From NCBI GenBank assembly GCA_963978905.1, contig OZ022259.1:25332068-25396067 (forward strand): a stretch of DNA of 64,000 nt. The letters are read 5' to 3'. The position numbers and the translations under genes are program-made. The notes under the pieces were generated by a model. The model did not search any database and was not told the DNA's origin. It saw only the letters and a list, made by a program, of their open reading frames with translations. Positions within the stretch are counted from its first letter, which is position 1. Each line of letters opens with the position of its first letter. Below, piece by piece: positions 1 through 12,232 of this stretch. Source of the DNA: Trichostrongylus colubriformis. Lineage: Eukaryota; Nematoda; Chromadorea; Rhabditida; Trichostrongylidae.

Positions 1-978
1 TTAGAGCTGCTTTAAATACTTTTATGTTAAGATGAAGACTTTTGTTAACAAAGGTCTTTCTCTGTGAGGGTGATGTTTCTTCTTGAGTAAAGAAGTCAGA
101 AGGGGTCAGTGCGGCAGATCGTGGAATATGAAAGTAGGGGTGCTCAGCATGTAACAGTAGAGAAAAGGCGAAAAAATATTGCGCAAAACTGGAAAGTAGG
201 AACACGAAAACCCCTTTCTCTCCCTAGCCGTAGGTGGACTGAAGACAGGCCAGAGGCTGAATCAGCCGGCCGCGGACGTTGTTCCGCCCGCGCCCGCAAC
301 TCGCCAGCTGATTAAGTGCAGCACGACACGTCGTGCTGCTGGACGTGATAAGCCTCATAGCCGCGCTTTTTCAGTGGGAGTTACGCTACACATACCTCTT
401 CTGAAGTGGAAGGTTTGTTTCTAGAAAACATGTAATCTCAACTTTCACTCCATTACCCCTCCCGGTGCCTTTGAGGGCTCATGTGGTATCATCCACTCCT
501 CCATGAATCCATGAAGAAAACTCCCAAGAAGTTATCCTTGGTACATTATTCGCGCTTGTCTGAAGACGATTATTGTCGCCATTCCTCTCGAATTTCAAGA
601 ATAGGGTTTGCGAATGATAGTACGGAAAGTGCCACAGTCCCAATGCCAATCAGGATCTCAGCCGGTCTGCTTGGAGCTGGTGGTTAGTAACTTCATGCGC
701 TTTTCGTAAACCTCATGTTATGTTCCTTCATTATATAATAATCATTCATTTCCTTTATAATCCTTCATTATATATGGGTTTCTCCGTTGATAACACGTAA
801 AAGGGGACCAGGATGATTTCCGTGATTACCGCTCAATCATTGCTGGGCGTACTCTACAACTATATATGAGGATCGGTCGAAGGGCAGGTGGAAGTTTGTA
901 GTGGTTCAGCTGTCCTGGCCATTGAACTGTTGTTTTGCCATAACGGATACCTCTTACTCTTGCCTCCACTTATTATAT
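1..978. other. Intergenic, no gene recognised
   Basis: Only short open frames without splice-site or domain support are present. The GC-rich stretch around 190-400 resembles the stretch around 46790-46970 (both carry a gctga-tcagcc core and a cgctttttc tail), so it is probably a fragment of a dispersed repeat. The A/T-rich part at 700-800 holds nothing I can identify. Confidence 0.5.
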
Positions 979-1794
979 TAGGTTGGAACATAATTTCTGT
1001 CACAATTTTTATTTTTCTTGGGGAGAACTGTGGAAGCTCCTGAAATATTTGGTAGTGGGGGGTAAATTCATATTCTCTATGGCTTCAACTAGCAGTGAAT
1101 CTACGACAATTTCGCAAAAGGGGCGAAATTCACGAACACCGCCCCAGCTCCTCAGCATGCAAGGCCACTAACCGAATCAACCAGTCGATGGGCCCAGGTA
1201 CTGTCTCTCATATGGCGGCAACCCGATGGCTCGATCGACTCAAATTGAAGAAGAAAAAAATTCAAAAAATTGCAAAGAGAAAAAAAAATTCGCAAAAAAA
1301 TTTTTCAAAAAAGAGCTAAAAATTGCCATTCAACGTAACAGCCACTGCCGATCTCCACGGCACGCAACTGGACACCGTAGCTGCAAAACTTACCGAAAAA
1401 ATGGACCGAGTCTTCTTCCTCCACTACAACGCTCATCCACATGTGGCAAAGTTGACGTGTCAAAAGACCCAGGACCTTGGTTAGACGAAGCTCCCCCATC
1501 CACCGTATTCTCTGGACATGGTCCTAACTGACTACCACCTATTCCGATCTCTGACCCACTTCCTAGACGGACGGCATTTCAAAGATGACCGTAATCTCAA
1601 AATCGGCCTCGAGACTTTCTTCGACCAGGAACCCCCAGTCTTCTATAAGCAAAGCATCTACTATCTCTCTACTCGCTGGCAATATATTGTTGATTATAAT
1701 GGTACATGTTTTGTTGACTGAAGTTAGACACAAATAAAGAAAAATAAATTTGAAATTTTTTGTCATTGTGGTACAGGAATTATGTTCCAACCTA
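979..1794 (+). mobile_element. Degenerate mariner-family transposon
   Basis: The ends are an inverted repeat: TAGGTTGGAACATAATT at the left and its complement AATTATGTTCCAACCTA at the right, flanked by TA, the target duplication of Tc1/mariner elements. The interior encodes the 3' part of a mariner transposase (separate entry). At about 815 bp it is shorter than a full mariner (about 1.3 kb), so it is internally deleted and dead. Confidence 0.85.
1090..1721 (+). pseudogene. Mariner transposase remnant (C-terminal catalytic part)
   Basis: In the frame ending at 1721 the translation contains DYHLFRSLTHFLDGRHF followed by FFDQEPPVFY and a terminal RWQYIVDYNG block. This matches the mariner pattern DYHLFRSL..L.G..F, FFD....FY, RW..V.D..G that follows the third catalytic Asp. 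Upstream fragments (around 1430-1520) match the conserved HVAKLT / LGW-LPHPPYS region but are frameshifted and interrupted by stops. The DNA-binding half is missing. Transposase would cut and paste DNA at TA; this copy cannot. Confidence 0.8.
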
Positions 1795-2379
1795 ATAAAA
1801 AGCTTTTACAACAGCAGTTACAAGCAGTCGGTAGACGATGAACACGGTAGTTTGCTTAGAGGCGTGCCCTTCTCAAACAGTAACACGAGCACACTGTAAT
1901 TGTCGCCGCAGTACCATCACGCAACTATTCCAACGACCTTTCATCATCCCCGTGAAGAGAAAGGTGTGAGACAAGGCCATTTTCCTGCCGGATTCGCTTA
2001 CACGGGGCTAAATTAAATTATGAAGCCACTTCATTGGAGCGAGATGGTTTGTATGAACGGACACCATCTCGGGAACCTTCGTTCAGCATCATTCCTGTTT
2101 CTATGAAATACCGCAAAAGCGAAGGCATGTCGCTCAGTCAGATGAAATACGGAGAAGGTGGTTGAAGCCATTTGAAGAAGGAACACTTCATCAATAGTCC
2201 GCATTAAAAAATGGCCAAATTTTGCTCTATGGTCTACCTGCTAGAGATCTGGTAAAAGAGCTGGACCAGAAACCAAGGTAAGCAGCCTTCTGATCTTTAA
2301 AAAAAATCATTGAGGGTCTGGCAGTTCCAGAACATTGCGCTAACCCACGCCATTCTACGGTTTTGCGCGCGCTCTATTG
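1795..2379. other. Intergenic, nothing identified
   Basis: No exon with paired splice sites, no repeat with visible termini and no RNA gene was found in this stretch on either strand. Confidence 0.4.
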
Positions 2380-2640
2380 TAAAGGGTGGATCCAGTACGA
2401 CCTGCGAATCGATTGCCTCTGGGAGACCGGCAGAACGTGGCTGCAACACCTCTGCGCTTCCATCCAAGCCACACTGCCTCCTGCACCCATACCATCCTGC
2501 CTCCTCCACCCATGCTACACTGCCTCGCTTGAAGGCTGTCGTGCCCTGCCACTGGCACTCGCACCCGCCGCGCCGCTCGCCGCGGGCGGCCACGCGATTT
2601 TCCGACGTAAGTGGCCTCACCCCTGTGGTTTGCTCACCGC
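2380..2640. repeat. GC-rich dispersed repeat, copy 1
   Basis: The segment with repeated CCATACCATCCTGCCTCC-like units and a cgcgattttccg-cgtaagt end is the reverse complement of a diverged copy at 14290-14570. It makes long spurious open frames on both strands because it is GC-rich, and these should not be taken as genes. It is probably a member of the MITE families with GGC/GCC-rich ends seen elsewhere in the window. Confidence 0.6.
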
Positions 2641-2999
2641 GTATACACTTTGTTTTGAGGTTCACCTGTTCTGCACAAGAAGGAGCGGGCTTCGTAACAG
2701 AACTCTAGATCCCCCCCCCCCTGCGACTCTATCAAGTAACCATAGATTCCCAAATTTCGATGGAGCCATATCGTGAGAATGGATGATGATTGACTGGGTC
2801 CCGTAACATTTTCCTAACCCACATCACATCCGTCCATAATGGAAGGGCGCCAGCCTCTGAAAAAGCTCCGAGGGAGCTGAAATCTTTTTGGCATCATTGT
2901 CGACCCATGAATCGATCTTGGCGATCACATAGAGCCGACATGAATGATCTGCTGCTGGAGTTCGCACATAAGTAAGATGAGCTATGTGAGTATCAGTTT

Positions 3000-3222
3000 G
3001 CTATCGCAATGAGGGGGAGGGAGGAGGGGGGGGGGGGGCATCTCATAAAAGCTGCACATCTGAGCATCTTGGAGAGATCTTTGAGGGGTCAATCTGCATA
3101 TTCAGGTGTATATTTTTGCCTGAGCCCTAGTGGAGGAAGGAGAAGGTTCCTTTCCCTCCAGGCTTGGGTAAAAATGATGTCCATAGTAAGATTGCCCCCC
3201 CCCCCGCTCTCATTGTGATAGT
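3000..3222. mobile_element. G-tract/C-tract bounded MITE, copy 1
   Basis: The inverted ends read GCTATCGCAATGAG at the left and CTCATTGTGATAG at the right, and each is directly followed inside by a homopolymer run (G on the left, C on the right). The interior (tcttggagagatctttgaggg and a following cctccaggcttggg block) is shared with the copy at 20066-20268 and with fragments near 30680-30860 and 17090-17130. Confidence 0.65.
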
Positions 3223-4423
3223 TGTGATAGCATCAGTATCTGTATCAGTGCTTTTCTATCACTACTGGGCAACGCGACAGATTTTGAGTTCCTCTACTTT
3301 TATGGCGGCTACACGATAGCTAGCTATCCCCGCGTGCTGCCTTCTCTTGCATGTTCTTTGGCTTCTGCTTCCACATAGCTGTTTTGCGCTTTTTTTCTTT
3401 TTTGCAGTCAAATTAACTCGCCCTCCACTGGCTCTGTGGGATTCCTTTCTGCTAATATATGCCTCTCTTTCGGTGTAGGCTACATTATGTATGAATACGT
3501 TGAAGTTTTTTGGTGTTAATCAATCCTTTCCTGGGATGCACCGCACATTTTAGTTCAATTCAGGATCGTGGTGGCTGGTGAATGTGATGTGGCCTACACA
3601 ATGACTTGCGGTGGCCAGCCGATGTACAAGTCAGTGCTTATCCTCCCAGACGAGTCTGGTGCCCATTTGCCACCGCGGTGGGGTGCAAGACTTGGTTGGC
3701 CAGGGCGGGCGTTGATGCGGGATTTGATCCCCGCACCATGAAAGTGGGAGTGCGCGCCACTTGTCATTACACCACCTGTAGCGTAGGATACTTAGCTAGC
3801 AAAAATACTATACATTGGGAAGTTTGGCATTTTGTAATAAGAGGGTCTGGCATATATGAAATCTAGGTTGATTACTCTCTGATGGACAAAGGATCTCACC
3901 TTTTTCCGATTTGCTGACTATAACTTGATCGTTGAAATGCTTAATACCAAGTCCAAAACGCACCCCTTTCACCGAATGAATTGTAATCTCAATATAGCTG
4001 AAGCTGAAGTACAGAACACCCTGTTCATTGGTCACGGTGGATACAGCTCGTAACAAAGTTGAATTATGTCTAACCCTTCTCTCCGCTTGGGCTCCTCCTT
4101 CCCGGATGCGAATGGCGCGTTGTTTACAGCTGAACCCGACGGAGACACAGTCTCTCTCTAAATGTGCGGCATGATGATAATCTACCGTACTTTCCTCAAG
4201 AGAGATCGCTATAAAGGTGGCTTACCGAATTCTTGCGATCCGTAGCTTCCATAGAGGAACCTTGCGTTGGCTCACAAGTTCCACCACCAGTCATCTTACA
4301 AGCGTTAGTAGGAATCAATCTCACTTTCAATCATTATACAACCGCTCACTATTTGTGTGTGGGGATGATAAATGATACTGAACTTAAGATTAGTACTCAC
4401 AATCGCATGGCTGGATAAATGCT
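3223..4423. other. Intergenic, repeat fragments only
   Basis: No gene was recognised. The stretch around 4030-4130 (cacggtggata-agc-cgtaacaaagttgaa and on to ccttctctccgcttgggctc) recurs at about 6150-6225, so it is a dispersed repeat. A tRNA-like shadow at 3640-3750 does not fold convincingly. Confidence 0.4.
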
Positions 4424-4426
4424 TAA

Positions 4427-4702
4427 GGCAGTGTTCATAGTTCACGATTCAGGCGATCGCGCGATCTACGCAATCGCGTGGATCGCGCGATTCAGGCGGA
4501 AAAGAAAAGGTATATATTGATTAAGTGATTCGGGCGATCGCGCGATCCACGCGATCGCGTGATCGCCTGAATCACTTAATCAATATATATCTTTTCTTTT
4601 CCGCCTGAATCGCGTGATCGCCTGAATCACCCAATCAATATGTGTCTTTTTCCTTCCGCCTGAATCGCGTGATCGCCTGAATCGTGAACTATGAACACTG
4701 CC
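4427..4702. mobile_element. Palindromic MITE with TAA target duplication
   Basis: The ends are GGCAGTGTTCATAGTTC and the complement GAACTATGAACACTGCC, flanked on both sides by TAA (4424-4426 and 4703-4705). The interior is a series of GCGATCGCGCGATC palindromes and repeated aatcacttaatcaatatat modules. A shorter relative lies at 32099-32222. TAA/TTA duplications are typical of PIF/Harbinger-type elements, so a non-autonomous Harbinger-like element is inferred. No transposase is encoded. Confidence 0.8.
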
Positions 4703-4705
4703 TAA

Positions 4706-5252
4706 AGACAGCATTAGGGGTAATGCGGTAATGGAGAGATCACTGCAAGAAGTAACTCACATGGTAGTCCTGGGCCTAGGGAGGCTATCTGTGGCGAAAT
4801 CTCAGTGAAAAAGCGCCCCTCCGAGCTGTGGAAACGGCGCAACGGATCTTTGATTTGTTGATACCGCCCCCTTTGATTTCTTGATCCCGCCTCCCGATAA
4901 CATAATTCCCGGTTGACTGGGGTGGGAGCCGTCAAGGAGATGCGGCAGGATCGAAGGTTTTGCGGCGCGCTTTCGCAGTTTTAGCTTGAAGCTCACTCCA
5001 GAAAATAGATGCTGTCGTATTTCCAAACATTCCCTTGTGTTTACTTGGCAACATGCTAATGGAAAAATCACACTACCCGCCTCTCGAAGGGAAGGTCGTC
5101 CACGTCAAGAATCAACGGTGGGAAAGGGGTCCTATTTCTCGGGTTTTTGGCCATTGCTGTCCGTTTTTTCTCCATTGTTCTGTTACTAGGCATCTCGACT
5201 TTCATATGCACTACTTCTTTTACTTTTCGCCCGACTTTCCCCCAATGCTACC
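4706..5252. repeat. Dispersed repeat, copy 1 (inverted copy at 56450-57095)
   Basis: The blocks containing CATAATTCCCGGTTGACTGG, tttgcggcgcgctttcgcag, aaatagatgctgtcgtatttc and gttactaggcatctcgac occur in reverse complement between 56450 and 57095. The two copies are clearly the same element, though diverged. No coding capacity is visible. Confidence 0.75.
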
Positions 5253-5256
5253 TTTA

Positions 5257-5428
5257 GGCCGCGGTCATACTTCGTGCTGACAGGGCGTGGCTGCGTTAAC
5301 TGGCGGTGAGGCACAGCGGCACGGGGGAGGTGTGGAGACGACGCAGGCAACGAGACAGGGTGGCACAGTCAGAGACGCAGAGACCCAGCCAAGCTTTGCC
5401 ACCAGCGCCGCAAAGTATGAACGCAGCC
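5257..5428. mobile_element. MITE with GGCCGCGGTCATAC / GTATGAACGCAGCC ends
   Basis: Inverted ends flanked by TTA on both sides enclose about 170 bp. The interior module cagggcgtggctgcgtta recurs in the elements at 13375, 54056 and 60681. It belongs to the shared-terminus MITE group discussed in the findings. Confidence 0.75.
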
Positions 5429-5613
5429 TTAGGCAGGCACGGCAGTGTTGCAATACCAGAGATAGCAGAAATCAGTGGGAGCATAGAGATCCAGATTTGC
5501 GAATTGCTTTGTCATTTCTTTAGGATTTTTTCCTCAAAGCACCATGATCACCGTTGCTCCCACTTTCCACGGTGAATCACATAGTCGCACGCATTGGTTT
5601 CATTTTCATGCAG

Positions 5614-5746
5614 TTATTACGGGACGATTTATGGAGTTCTTGCGGTCGCCATATTGGCAACCCTTCCGACTTGATGGCGTCGCATCAAATAATGACTCCT
5701 CAGGGTGCGACTGATCCTGATCTTTCGACATTGGAGTTTTTACAAA
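5614..5746 (+). CDS. Orphan candidate exon
   Basis: An open segment lies between an acceptor (TTTTCATGCAG) and a donor (CAAA|GTACGT). Its translation reads LLRDDLWSSCGRHIGNPSDL, continuing through a TDPDLSTLEF motif for 44 codons. Composition and splice sites look like a genuine exon, but I found no in-phase partner exon on either side and do not recognise the protein. It could be a relic of a gene, an exon of a gene starting left of the window, or chance. Confidence 0.25.
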
Positions 5747-7458
5747 GTACGTAGACACGCCAGTTTATTGACGCTTTGATCACACTGCCATTGTTACGAC
5801 CCCGTACTCTGTACATCACCCAATGGCATAAAAATCTTTTTGTTCGTAGCAAGACAGATTTCGTGGATCTAAGGTATTTCATGCCAAGATTCTTTCTTCA
5901 TTAGTTACAAGTGACAGGAGCCATGATCTGGTCGCCCTTCGAGAATTAAATGAGAGGTGCTGAGTAGGGCGATTGTGGATGAAAGGAATTAGATGACTAA
6001 AATGCGATGAGTAACTACCCTATCCTACCTTTTGATCTTCGTGCTAGACGTGTACTTTAAGGCTCATCGTATCCTTAGGGGTTCTGTTGAGGTTACGCAG
6101 GTTTGTGATGCACGGCTGTGGTACGCAGGTGAATGACGTGCTTGCTTGTAGGAGCTCGAACACGGTGGATATAGCGCGTAACAAAGTTGAACTGTGCCTG
6201 ACCCTTCTCTCCGCTTGGGCTCGTGCGCCGCGTCCTTACAAGAGCTCGGAGGTCTTTTTGAGGACTTCCACAGTAGAGTTTCGTCTCTGGATACTTTCAT
6301 AATTCTGACTGCAAGTCAACTTCTGTCATTCCATCGAATTTGATCCTCATTTCCCCTTTCCTTTTTAAGCAAAACTCGTCACCCACAGCAACATAGGTGG
6401 CTCGCTCTAGTTTTCATCATTTAGAGTGGGCCCGCATACGGTCGTAGTGTTTAAATTGTAGATACTTGTTCTTGAATGTACTTTGTGAAGAGAAAAGAAC
6501 CAAAATCTAAATTGATCAGTTGCTAGTTGGAGAGACTTCTCGTGCTGTCAATTTTTAAAGGTTCTTAATTGCCATTAAAAGTCTCCAGAGATTCTTGATT
6601 GCCTTCAGAAGCATTTTGCACGAATATTTCGTGTTCTTATTCTCTTTGAAATTCAGCACATCGCCGTCACCGCTCTGCCATGACAAAAAATTCATGTTTA
6701 TTTCAACAGGAATTTCAAAAAGGAGAAAATTTGCAGTCCACTCGAAATCCCACCGAGTGACTTTACTATCTGAAACAAAAAGTCAAAAAACTCTGCTGAC
6801 TGTTGTCGGCGGGAAAGCGTTCCCTGACGTCTCATCCCCTAAAAAGTCGTTGCTCCGAGTTCCACCCTACCTACCAGTTCCCTACCATTTTCACTTTATG
6901 TACGTCCACTACAGATGGCCGCGCCAAACTCATTCCAGGAGCTTTCTAAGCCCCACCCATTTGTCCAAATGTGTTGGCAAAGCAAGATTTTCGAGAATTT
7001 GCTTCTCCTTGTAATTTCACTTTTTTGCGCTTAACTTTGTCTCTGCTGATCTCATGCAGCATATTTTCATGGGGAAACAAAGAACCTAAGTGCAGCAGAG
7101 GCGAAGTGCAGTAATGGGCGCGCTTGGAACATCCATCGGATGTCCATCACTTCAAGTAAGACATCTGCTTCATGCTCGCCAAAAACAAAATTCGAAGTAT
7201 CACATATAGACATAACGAGTGAGCTTTGACGGTTTCGTCGGAGAGTCAATGAAGAAGTTCGAATTGTGAGGCGTACAGAAAACATTAAGCCATTTAGAGG
7301 GAGTTTTGTCTATTCATTTCTTTGATTTTTGGCTCGTGAAATAGGTGCGTTATGTACTCTCTGTCCCTTCGGTAAGCTCTGGTAATGAGACTAGACAAAG
7401 TAAAATATATGAATAAATAAAGCAGGGCGATCAAGAAATAAGCCATATATGAATAAAT
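5747..7458. other. Intergenic, no confident gene
   Basis: Open frames at 6595-7014 (+) and 7067-7285 (-) have no splice context or recognisable motif. The 6150-6225 block repeats one at 4030-4130. A unit containing gcagggcgatcaagaaata (about 7422) is repeated just beyond the right end of the large palindrome that follows. Confidence 0.4.
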
Positions 7459-8840
7459 ATTGGGTTGAGGAATAAGTCCCCGCCGTTTTTTTTAAACCCG
7501 TTTTTCACAGTGTTCCGTCCATCTTTTGACAGAGCTTATATATGTCTTCGATAGAGGTTTTCCTGCTCTACAAAACGCTACTATCTCTTTTTTGATTCCT
7601 TCGACTACCTAATATTTACGAGCTTTGGAAATGAAGTAAGCTGAAGGCAAAAAATTGGCACTTGCCACCTCATCTTTCTCTTCTGCCATCGAGATTAAAA
7701 AATGTATGTGGGTAGATTTCGATAGAGCTTTTTCAGCTCTACAAAATGGTACTACTTTTTATTTAAATCGCTCAACTTTTTGCTGTTTTTAAGACTCACA
7801 AATGCAGTACTCGCAAAAGTATGCACTTTTGTTATCACCTATTCCTCGCCTACCATCGAGATAAGAGAGGATGTGCATGTATGCATTCGATAGAGCTTTT
7901 TTTGCTCTACAAGATGATACCACCCATCTTTTGTATCCATTCATATTTTAGCATGTAGGAATAAGTTTCCACGTGTTTTTCAATTCAAAATTGCGTACTG
8001 AAAACAAATCTTGTTGGCAGAATGTTATGTATCATTCGATAGTGCTCTTTTCGCTCTACAAGACGGTCCTTAAGATTTTTGTTCTATTCGATTTTCCTCA
8101 TTTTTTGAATCATTTAAAAGTCGACAAAATGGAGCATTTTTGACACATGTAGTCGAAAATGCTCGATTTGGTCGACTTTTAAATGATCTAAAAAATGAGG
8201 AAAATTGAATCGAACAAAAATCTTAAAGACCGTCCTGTAGAGCGAAAAGAGCTATATCGAATGATACATAACATTCTGCCAACAAGATTTGTTTTCAGTA
8301 CGCAATTTTGAATTGAAAAACACGTGGAAACTTATTCCTACATGCTAAAATATGAATGGATACAAAAGAAGAGTGGTATCATCTTGTAGAGCAAAAAGAG
8401 CTCCATCGAATGCATATATAATTCTTCCCTCTTATCTCGATGGTAGGCGAGGAAGAGGTGATAACAAAAGTGCATACTTTTGCGAGTACTGCATTTGTGA
8501 ATCTTAAAAACAGCAAAAAGTTGAGCGATTTAAATAAAAAGTAGTACCATTTTGTAGAGCTGGAAAAGCTCTATCGAAATCATACCCACATACATTTTTT
8601 AATCTCGATGGCAGAAGAGAAAGATGAGGTGCGCAAGTGCCAATTTTTTGCCTTCAGCTTACTTCATTTCCAAAGCTTGTAAATATTAGGTAGTCGAAGG
8701 AATCAAAAAAGAGATAGTAGCGTTTTGTAGAGCAGGAAAAGCTCTATCGAAGGCATATATAAGCTTTGTCAAAACATGGACGGAACATTGTGAAAAACGG
8801 GATTTAAAAAAACGGCGGGGACTTATTCCTCAACCCAATA
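7459..8840. mobile_element. 1.38-kb foldback (near-perfect palindrome)
   Basis: The left arm starting ATTGGGTTGAGGAATAAGTC is matched to the end by the right arm ending GACTTATTCCTCAACCCAAT. The arms are about 690 bp each with few mismatches and almost no spacer (the axis is near 8150, in a gtcgaaaatgctcg motif). Repeated internal modules of the form ATCGATAGAGCT...GCTCTACAA occur four times per arm. No coding frame. A truncated relative lies at 11735-12232. Confidence 0.85.
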
Positions 8841-10851
8841 AAAGCAGGGGCGATCAAGAAAATATAGCAAACGCTAGTGTTCTGTTCCATCCATATTAAA
8901 GTAAGCCTATGAACTGAATTGCGAGCCATCTCCAGTTGAGGTTTTTGTGTTTCCATACGCATCTAGTGCAAGGCACGTGAATCGCAGGGAATGGAGGCTT
9001 TGGTGTCGGCAAGATGTCATCAAGGTTTTGATTTGTGGGAACCATCCGATTTTCATCCCGGCGTCCCTATCCTCCTAAACATTTGTTGGACTTCTATCCG
9101 CTGACCCTGCCGCACGCATCGAAGGCACTTGTAATTACGGAACATGCTATTTTCGTCACAAGTATCGAAGGGGTATGCACCCATATGTCAGAATTTCGCA
9201 CCGCGGCATGTCCCAAGCGAAGCAATGCGGACGAGTTTAAGGCATGTTGCGTGGTCTCAAAGCGTTTACAAGTCAACTGCGTATCGCGCCCCTAGCATTA
9301 CCGAGTCATCGTTCTGAGACCCAACTACGGCGAAGCACACAGCTCGCACACACTGCTTCGCACCCTTCTCGTCGTCGTGAGAAATCCTGACAAAAGGGTA
9401 CACACCCATATCGATGCGATTACAATTGGTCTCACGGGATTATATCCAATACAAAATAAACATACTATCATGGTGATTATATGGTGATAATTATAAGGTG
9501 ATAACATTTGTGATAAAGAAGCCGATTGCGTGAAGTCGACGGAAAAAAGCGCTATAAAAATTATTTTTATTCTGATCACTCATTTCGACTAAAATGGCAG
9601 TAACAATACACTCGGTATTTATGGGTCACTTCTGAGTTATTGGGGTCATCTAGCCGGGCTTTATGACCTCTAAACGCTATCCAATTATGAAGTCGTGCAT
9701 AATTTATCGGCGCTCAACTCTAATCTCTTTTGATGGGCACTGAACACCCTCCTCACCTCACGTTTTTGACCTTAGGTGAGTGGTTCGCATTGTGGTCGAA
9801 ATCACCACCACCACCTTGCTCATGAGAATATCTTGTCTTCGTGTGAGGCATTTCTCGTGCTGGATATTTGAGGGCTGCGCGATAGCATACTGCCCCTGTG
9901 AGGCCTCCAGAGACTTCTGGCTGTCCGCTTGATATATGGCCGCGGAACGATCTGTCCGCGACGGCATTGCATCGATTCAGCCGACAGCTCTTCTTCACGT
10001 CACCGATTAAAAACTACCTTCTGTATAGAAGTGCAACGTATTGCTTCCGTTTTTGTCACAGAAAGCTCTTCTGAGCTACCAAATTGTGATTTTTTCTCTC
10101 ATCGTCTGTTTCGTTGATCAGCTTACCACGCTCGTGGAACCTTTTGCGGGCCTGAGCCAAGTGTAAGCGTCCATAGATGAATTTTTCGGCGTCCCATCTT
10201 TGCGAGCAGGCCCTCATGTCCGTTCTAGGAATTGCACCGTTTTTGCTCCTTGCCCGGTTTTCTGAGTGGAGCCTTCTGTCTTGTGTCTTTTTTCAGTAAA
10301 CAACTTCTAGAAAATCGAAATAGTGACCTCATTGTACAGCAAAACAGGGGTGTGTATAAAGTGGTACGAATGACTTTCTTCGCACCTAATGTGCGAAGAA
10401 GTAATTACTGCTTCGCACCTGATGTGCGAAGAAGTAACTAACGAGGTGCGGGAGTCTGAGGTCACCCAACTTGTAACTTGCCTACAACAGCCACCAAAAG
10501 AAAAATGATATGAATAAAGGAAGCCAGGAGTAAATGAATTTTCTTATCGCTACTATATGCCGTTTTAAATATTTATTACTTATTTATTAGTGATACATGA
10601 AGACAAAGCAAATCAAAACTAGATCTAAATAAAGAAATTTTCGGCTTCGTAAACAGGTTATATAACTTTGTTATATTGAAAGTGATTGTTTAAATATAAG
10701 CCTTCATTGTTTTGAAAAAAAAAACCTTCGCAACTACTTCATTTGTTAGTAGCATATTCAGACATTTTTATGCAATATGCCTTTACTTTCTCAGGGAAGG
10801 CTCAAAGGCTAAATTTATTTATTGTACTTCGCATTCTGTTTTTTTCTATTA
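8841..10851. other. Intergenic, no confident gene
   Basis: Open frames at 9035-9295 (+) and 9325-9579 (-) lack in-phase splice partners and recognisable motifs. A short direct repeat, CTTCGCACCTAATGTGCGAA versus cttcgcacctgatgtgcgaa, lies at 10377-10436 and is itself palindromic. Nothing else was identified. Confidence 0.4.
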
Positions 10852-10852
10852 G

Positions 10853-11687
10853 GTTGTAAGGAAAGTTCTGGCCGGTTTTCCGCGTTCACAAGATAACTTT
10901 GAATCTCTGAGCGCGATGAATCTGCTCACATTGTGCTCCTTAGATAGACAGAAGTTGCTCTTTCTGAATATATGTTTTATTTGGAATGTCACAAGGTTTT
11001 CGACTTATCAGGGAAATTTTAAATCACTGCGATAAATAGGCACTTTTGGATGAATTCACTTCACGAGTTCTTGTTTAGTCGTGTCACTTCAATGGAACAC
11101 CTTGTCCCTGGTTTCAGAAGGGCAGAAATGAGAACAAGCTGCTCGAATTTTCAATTATCAAATCTCTTCAACTAAAACGGCAGAAAGCGATGAGCGCCCA
11201 TACTTCCAGGGGATGTCCAAAGTATTAACCCTCAACAAACAAACTTAGCTGACCACCTCAAGTAGCCTCGATTCGGAAAAACCCAAAAAATGGGTGCCGC
11301 GCGACCCCTCGGAGCAGCTATATTCGAGCGCATTTTCCACAAATCCTCTTTCAGTGATTGAAGCTGTCGCAGGCTGGAGACACTACTCGTGCATCATATT
11401 CATCATATCTAGCGCTAACTAAGCCCTACTTTCCCAAACATCTGGACAGCTTCTTCAGCAGCAGTGTGTTTAGAGATGATGGCGATTTGGGGTCGACTTT
11501 TTTTGATTTCGCGCTATATAAATCATCAGTCTTTCATCGAATTGAGATATGCAAATGTCCATGATATTGCCCTAAGTAGCGAATCGAATGGTGCTAGTTC
11601 TGTAAGAAACTATGCACTCTGAGCCGGGTTATGATCTCCCGGAGTTGAAATTGCAAAAACTGGCCAAAACTTTCCTTACAACCCGAT
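10853..11687. mobile_element. Non-autonomous mariner-like element
   Basis: The left end GGTTGTAAGGAAAGTTCTGGCC pairs with the right end at 11650-11683 (tggccaaaactttccttacaacc). The left end is preceded by TTA, as in mariner ends. The interior of about 800 bp carries no transposase I can read. Confidence 0.6.
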
Positions 11688-11734
11688 AAGTGAAACATTG
11701 CACACATGAATTGAATGAATTTTGAATTTTTGGC

Positions 11735-12232
11735 GAAAATGAATTTTTTGGCACAATGTTCTGTACTATATGATAGAGCTCTTTCCGCTCTACAAGATAT
11801 GGTTTACGGTTTTTGTTAGAACTAATTTTTGCCATTTTTAGAACATTTAGAAGCCGACGAAATCGAGCATTTTCGACAGATGAAGTCGAAAATGCTCGAT
11901 TTCGTCGGCTTTTAAATGTTCTAAAAAATGGCAAAAATTAGTTCTAACAAAAACCGTAAACCATATCTTGTAGAGCGGAAAGAGCTCTATCGTATAGTAC
12001 AGAACATTGTGCCAAAAATTCATTTTCGCTACGCAATTTCGAGTTGAAAAACAGGTGAAAACTTATTCCTACATGCTTAAATTTGGAGGATACAAAAGAA
12101 GAGTGGTATCATCTTGTAGAGCAAAAACAGCTCTATCGAAAACATGTACAAGCTCTGTCGAAAGATGATGGAAACAATGTGAAAAACGGGGATAAAAAAA
12201 ACGTCGGGGACTTATTCCTCAATCCAATATTT
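11735..12232. repeat. Foldback relative of the 7.5-kb palindrome, truncated
   Basis: A palindrome of about 270 bp (axis near 11870) has arms carrying the TCTTGTAGAGCGGAAAGAGC module. It runs on into the ggggacttattcctcaatcc terminus, which matches the end of the 7459-8840 element. The left terminal part is missing, so this copy is truncated or recombined. Confidence 0.7.

Noticed and set aside
2297..2776. Overlapping long open frames on both strands
   Set aside because: Produced by a GC-rich dispersed repeat that recurs inverted at 14290-14570.
3640..3760. tRNA-like sequence
   Set aside because: A B-box-like gatttgatcccc is present, but no cloverleaf with paired acceptor stem can be drawn.
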